Below are positions 1-7,408 of a stretch of DNA of 14,438 nt, one piece after another. Position 1 is the first letter of the stretch; each line of letters opens with the position of its first letter. Position numbers and translations under genes: made by a program. Source of the DNA: Planctomycetota bacterium (GTDB lineage Bacteria > Planctomycetota > Planctomycetia > Pirellulales > S012-138); the NCBI GenBank assembly GCA_026982835.1, contig JALSGI010000558.1, forward strand, positions 1-14,438. The letters run 5' to 3'. The notes beneath the pieces were generated by a model. The model did no database searches, was not told where the DNA came from, and was given only the letters and a program-made list of their open reading frames with translations.

Positions 1-1
1 T

Positions 2-148
2 GCAAGAACAGGCGCCGATTGGCGCAACTGGGAGGGCGAGGTCACGGCCGAGCCGCTGGAGTGGAAAAGAGTATTGGTTTTGTTGGGCGCTTTCTCACAA
101 GGGAGCTCCTCCAGCACAAACACAATATTGATATTGATAGCACGCTAA
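2..148 (+). CDS. Possible C-terminal fragment of a gene entering from the left edge
   Basis: Reading frame 2 is open from the window edge to a TAA at 146-148, giving 48 residues. The first 22 codons mostly end in G or C, as in real genes here, and encode a plausible acidic, Trp-containing stretch (ADWRNWEGEVTAEPLEW). The last 25 codons are AT-richer and end in an Ile/Leu run, which is less gene-like. I recognise no family. It may equally be chance, since an overlapping open frame also runs through this region. Confidence 0.3.
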   Translation, partial: ARTGADWRNWEGEVTAEPLEWKRVLVLLGAFSQGSSSSTNTILILIAR

Positions 149-162
149 ACACGTACTACGCG

Positions 163-222
163 GGGGGCTCTTCAAGCCCCCACGCCTCCACGCCCCCGGT
201 GCAGAAGCACCCGCCCACGACC
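163..222. repeat. Small palindrome cluster in the left spacer
   Basis: The spacer before the first complete gene holds a 7-bp stem hairpin (GGGGGCT 163-169, AGCCCCC 175-181), a second hairpin (GGTGC 198-202, GCACC 207-211) and a short CCCACGA tandem repeat just after it. The text between the hairpins, with CCTCCACGCCC, resembles the text in front of the palindrome at 10150-10169. I read it as a degenerate member of the palindrome family found around the tandem outer-membrane genes. No T-tract follows either stem, so neither looks like an intrinsic terminator. Confidence 0.45.
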
Positions 223-328
223 CACGACCCAAGACGGCATACGCCGCTGACGGGCCGGCTGGCATGAGCTAGAATGGACGCGTGTCGATAGGTTCGCTCT
301 GGGTGTGGTTCCAACTCCTGCGGGAACG

Positions 329-997
329 ATGCCGTCCTCGCCCGCTCCGTTGCGTTTTCGAGCCCGTTTCACCCTGCTGGGCCTGCTGGTGGCCGTGGCG
401 GCGGTGGCCGTCGTGTTGGCCTTTTTTCGCAGTAGCACCTGGCAGCAGCTGGCCGCTAGCAACACGTTCTGGCTTTCGCTGGGGGCGGGGGTGTTGAGTC
501 TGCTTCTGATCGCGGCCCACGTGGCCGGCAACTACTGGGGCGAGCGGGTCAACCCCCGGCTGCACCGGCAGGCCTGCCAGATGGAGAGCTCCACCAGGAA
601 GGAACTGCAAGCGCTGCTCCCCCGCGGCACCGCCGCCCGCGTACCCGAAACCCACCTCCGCACCCACCAGCGGCTGCACTTGGGGGTGTGGCTGCTGGTG
701 GCCCTGGGGGGCCTGGCCGGAGGATGGCTGGGCATCTGGTACGTGCGGCACATGGCCGGGGAGCGGCTTGGCTGGGGGGGCCTGATTCTGGGTGGTTTGT
801 CCGGCGGGGTAATCTGCGGTGTGCTTAGCTTTGCCGTGGTTTCTTGTACGCTGGAGGTGCTGCGAGGCTTGCGTGAATCGAGCCGCCCGATCCAGGTAAC
901 GCTCGATCCGCCCCGGCAACAGGAACCTTCCAGCGAATCCCTGGCCGCCGAAACCAGCTCGTCCAAGCCGGAGCCTCGTTCGCCCTCGTCTCTCTGA
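329..997 (+). CDS. Four-helix integral membrane protein of unknown function
   Basis: The 222-residue product has four hydrophobic segments, at about residues 12-33, 47-67, 116-138 and 146-176. Between helices 2 and 3 is a hydrophilic stretch of about 48 residues rich in Arg and His, and the Ser/Pro/Glu-rich C-terminal tail of about 45 residues looks disordered. A short basic N-terminus followed at once by a hydrophobic helix is a common design in planctomycete inner-membrane proteins. No catalytic motif is visible and I do not recognise the family. I chose the ATG at 329; a GTG at 305 in the same frame would add eight residues, and neither has a strong ribosome site. The gene converges on the DUF6946-like gene, leaving 111 bp between stop codons. 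A large open frame on the opposite strand lacks a protein-like composition. Confidence 0.72.
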   Translation: MPSSPAPLRFRARFTLLGLLVAVAAVAVVLAFFRSSTWQQLAASNTFWLSLGAGVLSLLLIAAHVAGNYWGERVNPRLHRQACQMESSTRKELQALLPRGTAARVPETHLRTHQRLHLGVWLLVALGGLAGGWLGIWYVRHMAGERLGWGGLILGGLSGGVICGVLSFAVVSCTLEVLRGLRESSRPIQVTLDPPRQQEPSSESLAAETSSSKPEPRSPSSL

Positions 998-1108
998 AGC
1001 GGCAAGCCGTTGGAACCGCTGGCAAGCATGCTTTCGCAAAGACGGGAGGAAAAGAGCCGGGCTCCCAGCAAGAGGGTTTCCCCCAAGGCGCTCCGACTCG
1101 GCCCAGAT

Positions 1109-1840
1109 TCAAGCCTGGAGAAACTTCTCTTCGCCCTGAGCCCAGCCGCAGAAGGTCTTCCGGCCCTGGCAGCACCCGATTTCCGCCAACCGTCCCGGCT
1201 GGTGCTCCTGGCCGAACAGGCGCAGGAACCGGCGGTAGTCTTCCAGCCGTTCCGGGTGGTGGCCGAAGGCATGCACGATCATCACGGCAAACGGGGCGCA
1301 GAACTCTCCGGCCACTTTCACTGCCGAGGCGGTGCGGTGCAGCAACTGGTAGGGTACATCCCCGGGAATCTCCCCCTCGATCCCCAGCGTGCGGCGCAGC
1401 CAGCGGAGCCGCCGGTGTTTGCCCGGCCGGTCGTCCTCCAGCCACTGGTCCAGCGAGGGGCCGAACGACTCGGCCACCTTGCCTTCGATCATCACCACCA
1501 CCAGGGCGTGCTCGGCTCGGGCCAGCACGAACAGGTCGCTTTGCGAAGGCGAGGCTTGCTCGGGGGGGATGGGCACCTGGTACTCGGGCACGGCCAGCAG
1601 CAGCTCCGGGGGGGTGCAGATGGGCCAGGGAGCTTCCTGGAACAGTTGCACCACTTCCGCAGGCCAGCGATCCTGCCGGGCCGCCGCCTCCCAGGCATAA
1701 GCCAGCGTCTTGGCCGAATAGCCGCTTCGCCACTGAAGCTCCGGCTTGTTCAACCAGGGACGCCAGTCTTCCGGGCTCCGGGTGGGGACGTACAGGCGTT
1801 TGATTCCCGGGGCGTCGGGATCGGGACCGTAGGTGGACAT
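1109..1840 (-). CDS. DUF6946-like protein with possible PD-(D/E)xK nuclease fold
   Basis: The 243-residue soluble protein has no signal peptide or membrane segment. It begins with a pattern I associate from memory with DUF6946 proteins: RLYVPTRSPEDWRPWL (residues 15-30), then WRSGYSAKTLAYAWE, PPELLLAVPEY (77-87), a central IEGKV, YQLLHRTASAV (164-174) and a C-terminal GWA. The central block places D102 before E119-G-K121 on a hydrophobic strand (VVVMIEGKV), the spacing and context of the D...ExK active site of PD-(D/E)xK nucleases; that fold assignment is my inference. The start at 1840 has GAGGG four bases upstream. It follows the cdsA-like gene on the same strand after a 129-bp gap, so co-transcription is possible but unproven. 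Substrate and role are unknown. Confidence 0.78.
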   Translation of the reverse strand: MSTYGPDPDAPGIKRLYVPTRSPEDWRPWLNKPELQWRSGYSAKTLAYAWEAAARQDRWPAEVVQLFQEAPWPICTPPELLLAVPEYQVPIPPEQASPSQSDLFVLARAEHALVVVMIEGKVAESFGPSLDQWLEDDRPGKHRRLRWLRRTLGIEGEIPGDVPYQLLHRTASAVKVAGEFCAPFAVMIVHAFGHHPERLEDYRRFLRLFGQEHQPGRLAEIGCCQGRKTFCGWAQGEEKFLQA

Positions 1841-1969
1841 GGGACCCTCTATCGTGCAGGAGGCTTTTTTCAGTGCCTATCCGAATCACAACTGGTCAAT
1901 ACAACATGTCGTGTGGCCGTTCGGTAAATCCTGCATCTTGTCGATTGTCCATGGTTTCCGGACAGGCTT

Positions 1970-3064
1970 TCAGTGGACCCAATTGCCGAAGGCTCCTTGG
2001 ACCAGGAAGAAGAACACGGGGGCGGCGAAACACAACGAATCGATGCGGTCCAGAATGCCCCCGTGCCCCGTGATCAGCGTGCCGTAGTCCTCCACGCCCC
2101 GGTCCCGTTTGACCGACGAGGTGACCAGTCCTCCGGCCAGCCCCACCGCGGTGGTGGCCGCCGCCAGCGTGGCCGTTTGCCACACCGGAAACGGCACCGA
2201 CCAGCTCAGAAGCGCCGCCACCACCGTGGCGCTGGCCACGCCTCCCAGGAACCCTTCCCAGGTCCGCGAAGGGCTCACGTCCACGGCGATCGGGCGCTGG
2301 CCCAGCAACCGACCCCAGGCGTACTGCAGCACGTCGGCCAGTTGCACGATGAGCACGAAGAAGAACAACAGCCGGGCGCGTTCTTCGTGGACCTCCGGCC
2401 AGATCGCCGTGGGAGCCGTGCGAGTGACCGTGGGCGGGACATCCGAGGCGGAAGGGTCGCCTGGGGGTTGCTGGGCTTGGACGGCTTCTTGCCGGGCCAG
2501 GGCCGCCGAAGAAGGGGACTGTTCCACCTGCGAGGGCAGCCGCCGCGTCAGCAGCGCCGGGGCGAAACTCAGGCAATACACGCAGATCATCAACCCCACC
2601 TGAATCTTGGCCACCCGCTCCAGGTAGTTCTTGTAGTCTCCGGCCATGGCGATGCGAATGGCCAGAAACAAAAACGCCCCCACCGGAATGAGAATGCTGT
2701 ACAGCTCGTAGCGGTCCAGGGCCACGGCGACGTACTGGGCCGGAGTGAACACGAAAAACACCCAGAACAGCGCCCGGTGATCGCCCCGCCGGGTCGGCGT
2801 CAGCGTAATGTACTCTTGCAGCGCCCGCAGCGACATCAGCCCGAACAGCCCCACCGTCCAGTATCGCCCCAGCACAAACGCCGTGGCCAGCAGCAGGCAA
2901 AGGATCCACCAGACGACCACGCGGCGATGAAATTGGGCCACGGCGGCCGGGTCCAGGGCCAGGTCGCGGCGGCGCTTCACGTACACGCTCACCAGCGTGA
3001 CCAGGCCCAGCAATACGATCACGCCGCCGACCAGCCAGAGGGTTTCTGCTTCGGGCGTGCTCAT
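1970..3064 (-). CDS. cdsA: Phosphatidate cytidylyltransferase (CDP-diacylglycerol synthase), YnbB-like
   Basis: This enzyme joins CTP and phosphatidic acid to give CDP-diacylglycerol, the branch point of bacterial phospholipid synthesis, in the inner membrane. The 364-residue protein is polytopic. Its C-terminus carries the CDP-diglyceride synthetase signature at residues 316-342: SVKR, then DYGTL, GHGGILDRID. Before it are an ADVLQYAWGRLLG block (243-255) and SPSRTWEGFLGG (264-275), both typical of the family. One signature position differs: the usual Lys before the Asp (KD) is Glu here (E325-D326). A hydrophilic Pro/Gln-rich insert of about 55 residues (175-230) separates the front helices from the catalytic half. 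The ATG overlaps the plsC stop as ATGA with no clear ribosome site of its own, implying translational coupling. The long N-terminal half suggests the YnbB-type branch. Confidence 0.92.
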   Translation of the reverse strand: MSTPEAETLWLVGGVIVLLGLVTLVSVYVKRRRDLALDPAAVAQFHRRVVVWWILCLLLATAFVLGRYWTVGLFGLMSLRALQEYITLTPTRRGDHRALFWVFFVFTPAQYVAVALDRYELYSILIPVGAFLFLAIRIAMAGDYKNYLERVAKIQVGLMICVYCLSFAPALLTRRLPSQVEQSPSSAALARQEAVQAQQPPGDPSASDVPPTVTRTAPTAIWPEVHEERARLLFFFVLIVQLADVLQYAWGRLLGQRPIAVDVSPSRTWEGFLGGVASATVVAALLSWSVPFPVWQTATLAAATTAVGLAGGLVTSSVKRDRGVEDYGTLITGHGGILDRIDSLCFAAPVFFFLVQGAFGNWVH

Positions 3065-3738
3065 AGGTTTTTGAGTCGCAGGACCGCGTCCCGGGCGCGC
3101 TGCAAGAACTCCGTCTTGGTCTCACCGTGTTCCAGCCACATGGGCGGTCCGAACGTGATGCAACTGAGCAGGGGCACGGGCAGAAACTCCCCGCGCGGAA
3201 GCACCCGGTTCAGGTTGTCGATGTAGGCGGGCACCAGCTCCAGGTCGGGCCGCTTCTTGGCCAGATAGTACAGCCCGCTTTTGAACGGAGCCAGTTCCTC
3301 GCCGGTGTTGCGATGCCCTTCAGGAAAGACGATCAGCGAGTAGCGGTCCCCGATCGTGCGCAGCATCTCGTCCACCGGCGAGCGGTGCACCTTGATGTTT
3401 CGCCGGTCGATCAACAAGGCGTGGAAGATGCGATTGGCCAGGTAGCGGCGCACCCAGCCGCGTTCCCAGTAGTCGCGGGCGGCCACCGGTCGGGTGAGCC
3501 GCCGCACCTCGGCCGGAAGCGCCGACCACAGCACCAGCGCGTCCAGGTGGCTGGTGTGGTTGGCAAAGTAAACCCGCTGGCAGGTGTCCGGCTGGCAGTC
3601 CACCCAGCGGGCACTGGCCCCCGAAATCACCCGGGCGGTAAAGGCCAACAGGCTGGCGATGGCCCGCTGGGCCCAGGTGGGCTCTGCCACCGGCACACTC
3701 GGCACGGGAACGCGAGGTTGTCGCCACTGCTTTTCCAT
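3061..3738 (-). CDS. plsC: 1-acyl-glycerol-3-phosphate acyltransferase (PlsC family)
   Basis: PlsC adds the second acyl chain to lysophosphatidic acid, making the phosphatidic acid used by the enzyme encoded immediately downstream. The 225-residue protein has the acyltransferase HxxxxD motif at H61-D66 (NHTSHLDAL), the FPEGHR block at 138-143 that binds the glycerol phosphate, and a later VPAYIDN strand (169-175) matching the fourth motif region. A weak hydrophobic segment lies near residues 25-40. I chose the ATG at 3738; an upstream in-frame start at 3975 would add 79 residues without family resemblance and run into the divergent dehydrogenase gene. The gene's end overlaps the cdsA-like start by four bases. 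It may use the extended -10 sequence at 3820-3828. Confidence 0.9.
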   Translation of the reverse strand: MEKQWRQPRVPVPSVPVAEPTWAQRAIASLLAFTARVISGASARWVDCQPDTCQRVYFANHTSHLDALVLWSALPAEVRRLTRPVAARDYWERGWVRRYLANRIFHALLIDRRNIKVHRSPVDEMLRTIGDRYSLIVFPEGHRNTGEELAPFKSGLYYLAKKRPDLELVPAYIDNLNRVLPRGEFLPVPLLSCITFGPPMWLEHGETKTEFLQRARDAVLRLKNL

Positions 3739-3819
3739 CACACTTCTGCCCGTGGTCAAACCGGGATCGCCCCAAATCGCCCTGCCCTCAGGGACTCCCT
3801 TCCCAAGCCCCCCTACGGT

Positions 3820-3828
3820 ATTATCCCA
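3820..3828 (-). promoter_or_regulatory. Candidate extended -10 promoter for the plsC-cdsA unit
   Basis: Read on the minus strand this is TGGGATAAT, matching the extended -10 form (TG, one base, then GATAAT against TATAAT). It would start transcription about 75 bases before the plsC ATG. No convincing -35 lies at the right distance, which is tolerated for extended -10 promoters. Planctomycete promoters are poorly defined, so this is only a suggestion. Confidence 0.3.
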
Positions 3829-3973
3829 CTTATCGACAGGATACCCCAGCAACCTCTCCCCGGAACCTTCCAGGCTCCAGGGCGGGAAAACGCGGCCGGG
3901 ATAACGCCCGGAGCTGCAAAATGCCTCGGAATCCTCCCTTGGGAATTCTAACACGATGCGGGAGCAAAGGTCC

Positions 3974-5569
3974 ATGCAACTGCAAGCAGTGCTGGTAGCG
4001 GGCCAGTGGCGGAAAGCCCAGGCGGTGGACCGTTTTCGGGCCGTCGATCCCCAGACCGGCCAGCCGTGCGGGCCGGAGTACCCGGTCAGCTCCTGGCACG
4101 ATTGCGACCAGGCCCTGGACGCCGCCTGCGAGGCGTTTGCCCAACTGCGGCAAACGCCGGGAGAACGGATCGCCCAATTTCTGGAGCGTTACGCCGAGCG
4201 GATCGAAGCCCGGGCCGAGCAGATCGTCCAGGCGGCCCACCAGGAAACCGCCCTGCCGCTGCGCCCCCGGCTGGCCGAGGTAGAGCTGCCTCGCACCACG
4301 GGACAACTGCGCCAGGCTGCCCAGGCCGCCCGCGACGGCTCCTGGCGCCGGCCCACCATCGACACCAAGCTCAACATCCGTTCGAGGTTGGCTCCGCTGG
4401 GACCGGTGTGCGTGATGGGCCCGAACAACTTCCCACTGGCTTTCGGCAGTGCCTCGGGGGGCGATTTTGCCGCGGCCATTGCTGCCGGATGCCCGGTAAT
4501 CGCCAAGGCCCACAGCTCCCATCCCACCACCACGCGCCTGTTTGCTGAAGAAGCCTTCCAGGCGGTGCAAGAGGTGGGCTTGCCTCCGGCAACCGTCCAG
4601 TTGCTCTACCGGCTGCGGCACCAGGACGGGTTGCGCTTGGTGGCCGATCCGCGCCTGGGGGCCACCGGCTACACCGGCAGCCGCTCCAGCGGGCTGAAGC
4701 TCAAAGCCGCCGCCGACGCCGCCGGCAAGCCCATCTACCTGGAGCTCTCCTCCATCAATCCCGTGGTGCTGCTGCCCGGGGCGCTGCGCGAGCGGATGCA
4801 AGCCATCGTGCAGGAGTTCGTAACCAGTTGCCTTTTGGGCTGCGGCCAGTTCTGCACCAACCCGGGGCTGGTGCTGCTGCTGGCCGGGGAGGAGAGCGAG
4901 CAGTTCGCCCAGCAGGTGGTGCAGCGCTTCCAGCAGACTTCCCCGGGAGTGCTCCTTTCGGGGGGGGTGCTGCGAAATCTCGACGCCAGCGTGCGGCGGC
5001 TTCGGGAAGCCGGGGCCGAGCTGCTCACCGGAGGTCAGCAGCTGCCCGGCCCGGGCTTTCGCTATGCCAACACGCTGCTTCGGGTTTCTGCAGCCCGCTT
5101 CCTGGAAGCCCCCCGCGACTTGCAGACCGAGGCCTTCGGCAACAGCTCCTTGCTGGTGGTGGCCGCCGACGCCGAGGAGCTTTGCCGGGTGATCGACCAC
5201 CTGGAAGGCAATCTCACCGGCACCATCTATGCCAGCACGCAAGGGGACGAGGAAACCTTGTACGAACAAGTGGCCTTCCATCTCCGCCCCCGGGTGGGAC
5301 GGCTGCTGTGCGACAAAATGCCCACCGGCGTAGCCGTCACCGCGGCGATGAACCACGGCGGCCCCTTTCCGGCCACAGGCCATCCGCACTTTACGGCCGT
5401 GGGGATGCCGCCTGCCCTGTGGCGGTTCACCCAGCTGCAATGCTACGACAACGTGCCGCAGCACCGGCTGCCGCCGGAGCTTCGAGACAAGAACCCCCCG
5501 GGCCGGATGTGGCGATGGATAGACGGGCGTTGGACGCAGGAGGATGTTTCCAGCGACTCGGGAGCGTAG
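3974..5569 (+). CDS. Aldehyde dehydrogenase, 2,5-dioxovalerate (alpha-ketoglutarate semialdehyde) type
   Basis: Enzymes of this branch oxidise 2,5-dioxovalerate to 2-oxoglutarate with NAD(P)+, the last step of non-phosphorylating pentose and sugar-acid breakdown; here the substrate is inferred from sequence style. From the ATG at 3974 the protein has 531 residues, usual for the group, which is longer than ordinary aldehyde dehydrogenases. It shows GPNNFPLAFG (149-158), the cofactor-binding K178 in AKAHSSH, catalytic E257 in LELSSINPV, and nucleophile C294 in GQFCTNPG. The GQFCTNPG and ELSSINP forms are characteristic of this subgroup. I prefer 3974 because GGGAG lies nine bases upstream; an ATG at 3956 would add six residues. 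The gene stands alone, diverging from plsC, with no other sugar-acid gene in view. Confidence 0.85.
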   Translation: MQLQAVLVAGQWRKAQAVDRFRAVDPQTGQPCGPEYPVSSWHDCDQALDAACEAFAQLRQTPGERIAQFLERYAERIEARAEQIVQAAHQETALPLRPRLAEVELPRTTGQLRQAAQAARDGSWRRPTIDTKLNIRSRLAPLGPVCVMGPNNFPLAFGSASGGDFAAAIAAGCPVIAKAHSSHPTTTRLFAEEAFQAVQEVGLPPATVQLLYRLRHQDGLRLVADPRLGATGYTGSRSSGLKLKAAADAAGKPIYLELSSINPVVLLPGALRERMQAIVQEFVTSCLLGCGQFCTNPGLVLLLAGEESEQFAQQVVQRFQQTSPGVLLSGGVLRNLDASVRRLREAGAELLTGGQQLPGPGFRYANTLLRVSAARFLEAPRDLQTEAFGNSSLLVVAADAEELCRVIDHLEGNLTGTIYASTQGDEETLYEQVAFHLRPRVGRLLCDKMPTGVAVTAAMNHGGPFPATGHPHFTAVGMPPALWRFTQLQCYDNVPQHRLPPELRDKNPPGRMWRWIDGRWTQEDVSSDSGA

Positions 5570-5687
5570 GCCGCCAATCATTCCCTTGCTGGCAGCCGCT
5601 TCGTTGCTGGCACCTTTGTCTGGTAAACTTTGCGGATGGTGAGGGTTTTACCGGTTTTGCCGAAAGTGCGGCGCCCGAAAGACCGAT

Positions 5688-5736
5688 ACACCAGCACAAG
5701 AAGCCTCCTCGTCGGATGAGGAGGTTCTCCTGGTGT
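5688..5736 (+). promoter_or_regulatory. Two-part leader hairpin that would mask a GAGGAGG ribosome site
   Basis: ACACCAG (5688-5694) pairs with CTGGTGT (5730-5736); inside, GAA (5700-5702) pairs with TTC (5725-5727) and CCTCCTC (5704-5710) pairs with GAGGAGG (5718-5724) around a 7-base loop. That gives 17 base pairs in 49 bases. GAGGAGG is a full Shine-Dalgarno match eight bases before a GTG at 5733, which is in frame with the ATG at 5763. No T-run follows the outer stem, so a plain intrinsic terminator for the dehydrogenase gene is less likely than a leader structure. Confidence 0.5.
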
Positions 5737-5762
5737 GTTCTCTTGCACAGGGCGACGCAACG

Positions 5763-7004
5763 ATGACCCGGACCCTGACCTGGCTCTGGATGGTGGCTTG
5801 CCTGGCCGGCAGCGTGCCCTCGGCTATGGCCCAAGGCGAGGAAGCTCCCCCGGCGGCACGCTTCCAGCGAATCCACTGGACCGACGCCCCGGACGTGGAG
5901 CCGGCCTCCTTGCGTGCCCGTCCTCGCCGCTATGCCCGCCACAGAAGCCCGGCCGGAAGCTACCGCTATCGGGTGCATCAGGGGCCGTTGCCTCCGGCAT
6001 ATCGCGGCGGTCCGGACCGGATGCGATCGCTCCGCCAGGCCCACTATGATCCGTTCCAGGACGAGGCCGAGGTGATCTCCCACCAGGAAGCCCCTCCTGC
6101 GGAGGCCGTCCCCCCGGAACAAGCCCACTTCCTCCCCGAAGAAGGCGAACCCTACTGCGACCAGTGCCACTTCGACGGCCCTCCGGCCCACTACTGGCCC
6201 TGGTGGCAGAACTTGCAGTTGTTCGTGGGCATGGAGAGCTTTCGCGGCCCGGTGGACCTGGGCCAGAACGCCAACTTCGGCCTGCACGAAGGGGTCAACT
6301 ACGGCGCGGCCATCTGGCCCGACAGTCCCATCGGCTTCCAGGTGGGCTTTCGCGGCGTGCACACCAACTTCTACGGCAACCGGCTCGAAGGCCCCAACGA
6401 CAACCGCGACCAGGTGTTCCTCACCGCGGGGGTGTTTCGGCGGGCCATCGGCTGCGGCTTGCAATGGGCCGTGGTGTTCGACTACATGAAGGACCGCTAC
6501 TACGGCGAGGCGGACCTGAACCAATACCGTGCGTTGCTCAGCTACCTGTACCCCAGCGGCGACGAGATCGGTTTTTACGGGGCGTTCAGCAGCGACGACG
6601 ACCCGGTAGCTGCTGTGATCAACACCGGCTTCCTCTCCACCACCATCGACGACCTTTGGAAGCCCACCGACCAGTTCCGCTTCTTCTACCGCCGCCACTT
6701 CGGCTGCGACCAGTCGTGGAGCTTCTGGGGGGGATTCACAGGCTGGGGCGATGCCTTGATCGGGGCCGAGGTGCGCACCGTCATGGGCCCCCGCAGCGAG
6801 CTACTGGCCGGGTTCAATTACCTGCTGCCCCGGGAAAACGGCGACACGCAAATCGAGGAAGAAGCCTGGTTCCTGGGCATCACGTTCCTCTGGCTTCCGG
6901 GCGGTTCGGCACGCCAGCAGTGCCAGGGGGGAACGTTCTTGCCGCTGCTGCCAGTGGCCGACAACGGCAGCTTCATGGTGGACCGGGAACCGCTGCATCA
7001 GTAA
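5763..7004 (+). CDS. Secreted outer-membrane beta-barrel-like protein (planctomycete family, DUF6666-like)
   Basis: The 413-residue product begins with a clear signal peptide, cleaved probably after AMA at residue 23. Residues 24-125 form an Arg/Pro/Glu-rich linker with no predicted fold. A CDQCH motif (132-136) and a Trp/Tyr cluster follow, and from about 150 the sequence alternates short hydrophobic strands with polar turns to near the end: LQLFVGMESFRGPVDLG, then GFQVGFRGV, QVFLTAGVFRR and LQWAVVFDYMKDRYY. This matches a planctomycete group I recall as DUF6666; the label is from memory. The likely location is the outer membrane; substrate is unknown. The ATG at 5763 gives the best signal peptide, but the only strong ribosome site (GAGGAGG, 5718-5724) serves a GTG at 5733, which would add ten residues. 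Confidence 0.75.
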   Translation: MTRTLTWLWMVACLAGSVPSAMAQGEEAPPAARFQRIHWTDAPDVEPASLRARPRRYARHRSPAGSYRYRVHQGPLPPAYRGGPDRMRSLRQAHYDPFQDEAEVISHQEAPPAEAVPPEQAHFLPEEGEPYCDQCHFDGPPAHYWPWWQNLQLFVGMESFRGPVDLGQNANFGLHEGVNYGAAIWPDSPIGFQVGFRGVHTNFYGNRLEGPNDNRDQVFLTAGVFRRAIGCGLQWAVVFDYMKDRYYGEADLNQYRALLSYLYPSGDEIGFYGAFSSDDDPVAAVINTGFLSTTIDDLWKPTDQFRFFYRRHFGCDQSWSFWGGFTGWGDALIGAEVRTVMGPRSELLAGFNYLLPRENGDTQIEEEAWFLGITFLWLPGGSARQQCQGGTFLPLLPVADNGSFMVDREPLHQ

Positions 7005-7060
7005 CGGGTGCCGGAACAGCTCGGATATGGAGTTAGCCAGCTAGCACACTGTTGGTTCGA

Positions 7061-7096
7061 CGCTTCCGCACGAGGCGGAAATAAGCGTTTATTTTT
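7061..7096 (+). terminator. Candidate intrinsic terminator after the beta-barrel gene
   Basis: TTCCGC (7064-7069) and GCGGAA (7075-7080) form a 6-bp stem with a 5-base loop; CGCTT and AAGCG at the outside could extend it past a small bulge. A T-rich stretch with one A follows at 7088-7096. It lies 57 bases after the stop at 7004. The stem is short, so strength is uncertain. Confidence 0.45.
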
Positions 7097-7102
7097 ACAA
7101 CC

Positions 7103-7244
7103 GGCGAGCCGCCAGCTTCAGCTTCAGCTGGCGGAGAAGAATAACCAAAAGCGCTTATTCGGCTCTCCCCGGACTGAAGTCCGGGGCTCGCCAACCGCGT
7201 GCTGACGCACGCGGCTCGCCGGGACAAGAACCGACTCGTTCTTG
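7103..7244. repeat. Palindrome cluster 1 (REP-like, GGCTCGCC-flanked hairpins)
   Basis: Three hairpins follow one another. The first (stem CCGCCAGCT 7109-7117 with AGCTGGCGG 7126-7134) has its GGCGAGCC flank on the left and an extra TTCAGC in the loop. The second (7161-7192) has stem CCCCGGACT/AGTCCGGGG and its flank on the right. The third has stem CCGCGTGC 7195-7202 with GCACGCGG 7207-7214 and flank on the right. A plain hairpin, CAAGAAC/GTTCTTG (7225-7244), ends the cluster. Stem sequences differ but pair perfectly, and the GGCTCGCC edge is kept. No transposase is nearby. Confidence 0.75.
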
Positions 7245-7408
7245 ATTCGGAATCCCCGTCTTTGTGCCGGCATGCGAACCAGGTACGGGTTCCCAAGCGG
7301 ATGGACCGGGAAGATGCGGCAACCTGAAAAGTCGAGCAACCTGGGAAGCCGGGGAAAAATTGCACGCACTGTCGGTTTCCCCGAATGGTGAAAGCGGATA
7401 AATAGCGA

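Noticed and set aside
163..181. Intrinsic terminator at the left edge
   Set aside because: A 7-bp GC stem is present but C-rich text, not T, follows it.
269..1039. Long open frame on the minus strand opposite the four-helix membrane protein
   Set aside because: Its product is rich in Gln, Arg, Pro and Gly with no domain, as expected from the complement of a GC-rich gene; the plus-strand frame encodes clean membrane helices.
1044..1067. Terminator between the converging genes
   Set aside because: GAGC/GCTC with TTTT after it on the minus strand has only four base pairs; too weak to call.
1896..3226. Long open frames overlapping the cdsA-like gene on both strands
   Set aside because: The cdsA-like frame has the full family signature; the others are low-complexity shadows of its GC-rich codons.
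3896..3911. Hairpin CCGGG/CCCGG before the dehydrogenase gene as a riboswitch part
   Set aside because: A single 5-bp stem in GC-rich DNA is expected by chance.
3739..3975. N-terminal extension of plsC to 3975
   Set aside because: The extra 79 residues show no acyltransferase similarity and would place the start inside the divergent dehydrogenase gene.
5586..5612. Direct repeat TTGCTGGCA (two copies, 18 bases apart) as a regulator site or -35 pair
   Set aside because: No matching -10 at a proper distance and only two copies; may be chance.
7103..7244. CRISPR array
   Set aside because: Units are self-complementary, vary in stem and orientation and lack regular unique spacers; no cas gene is present.
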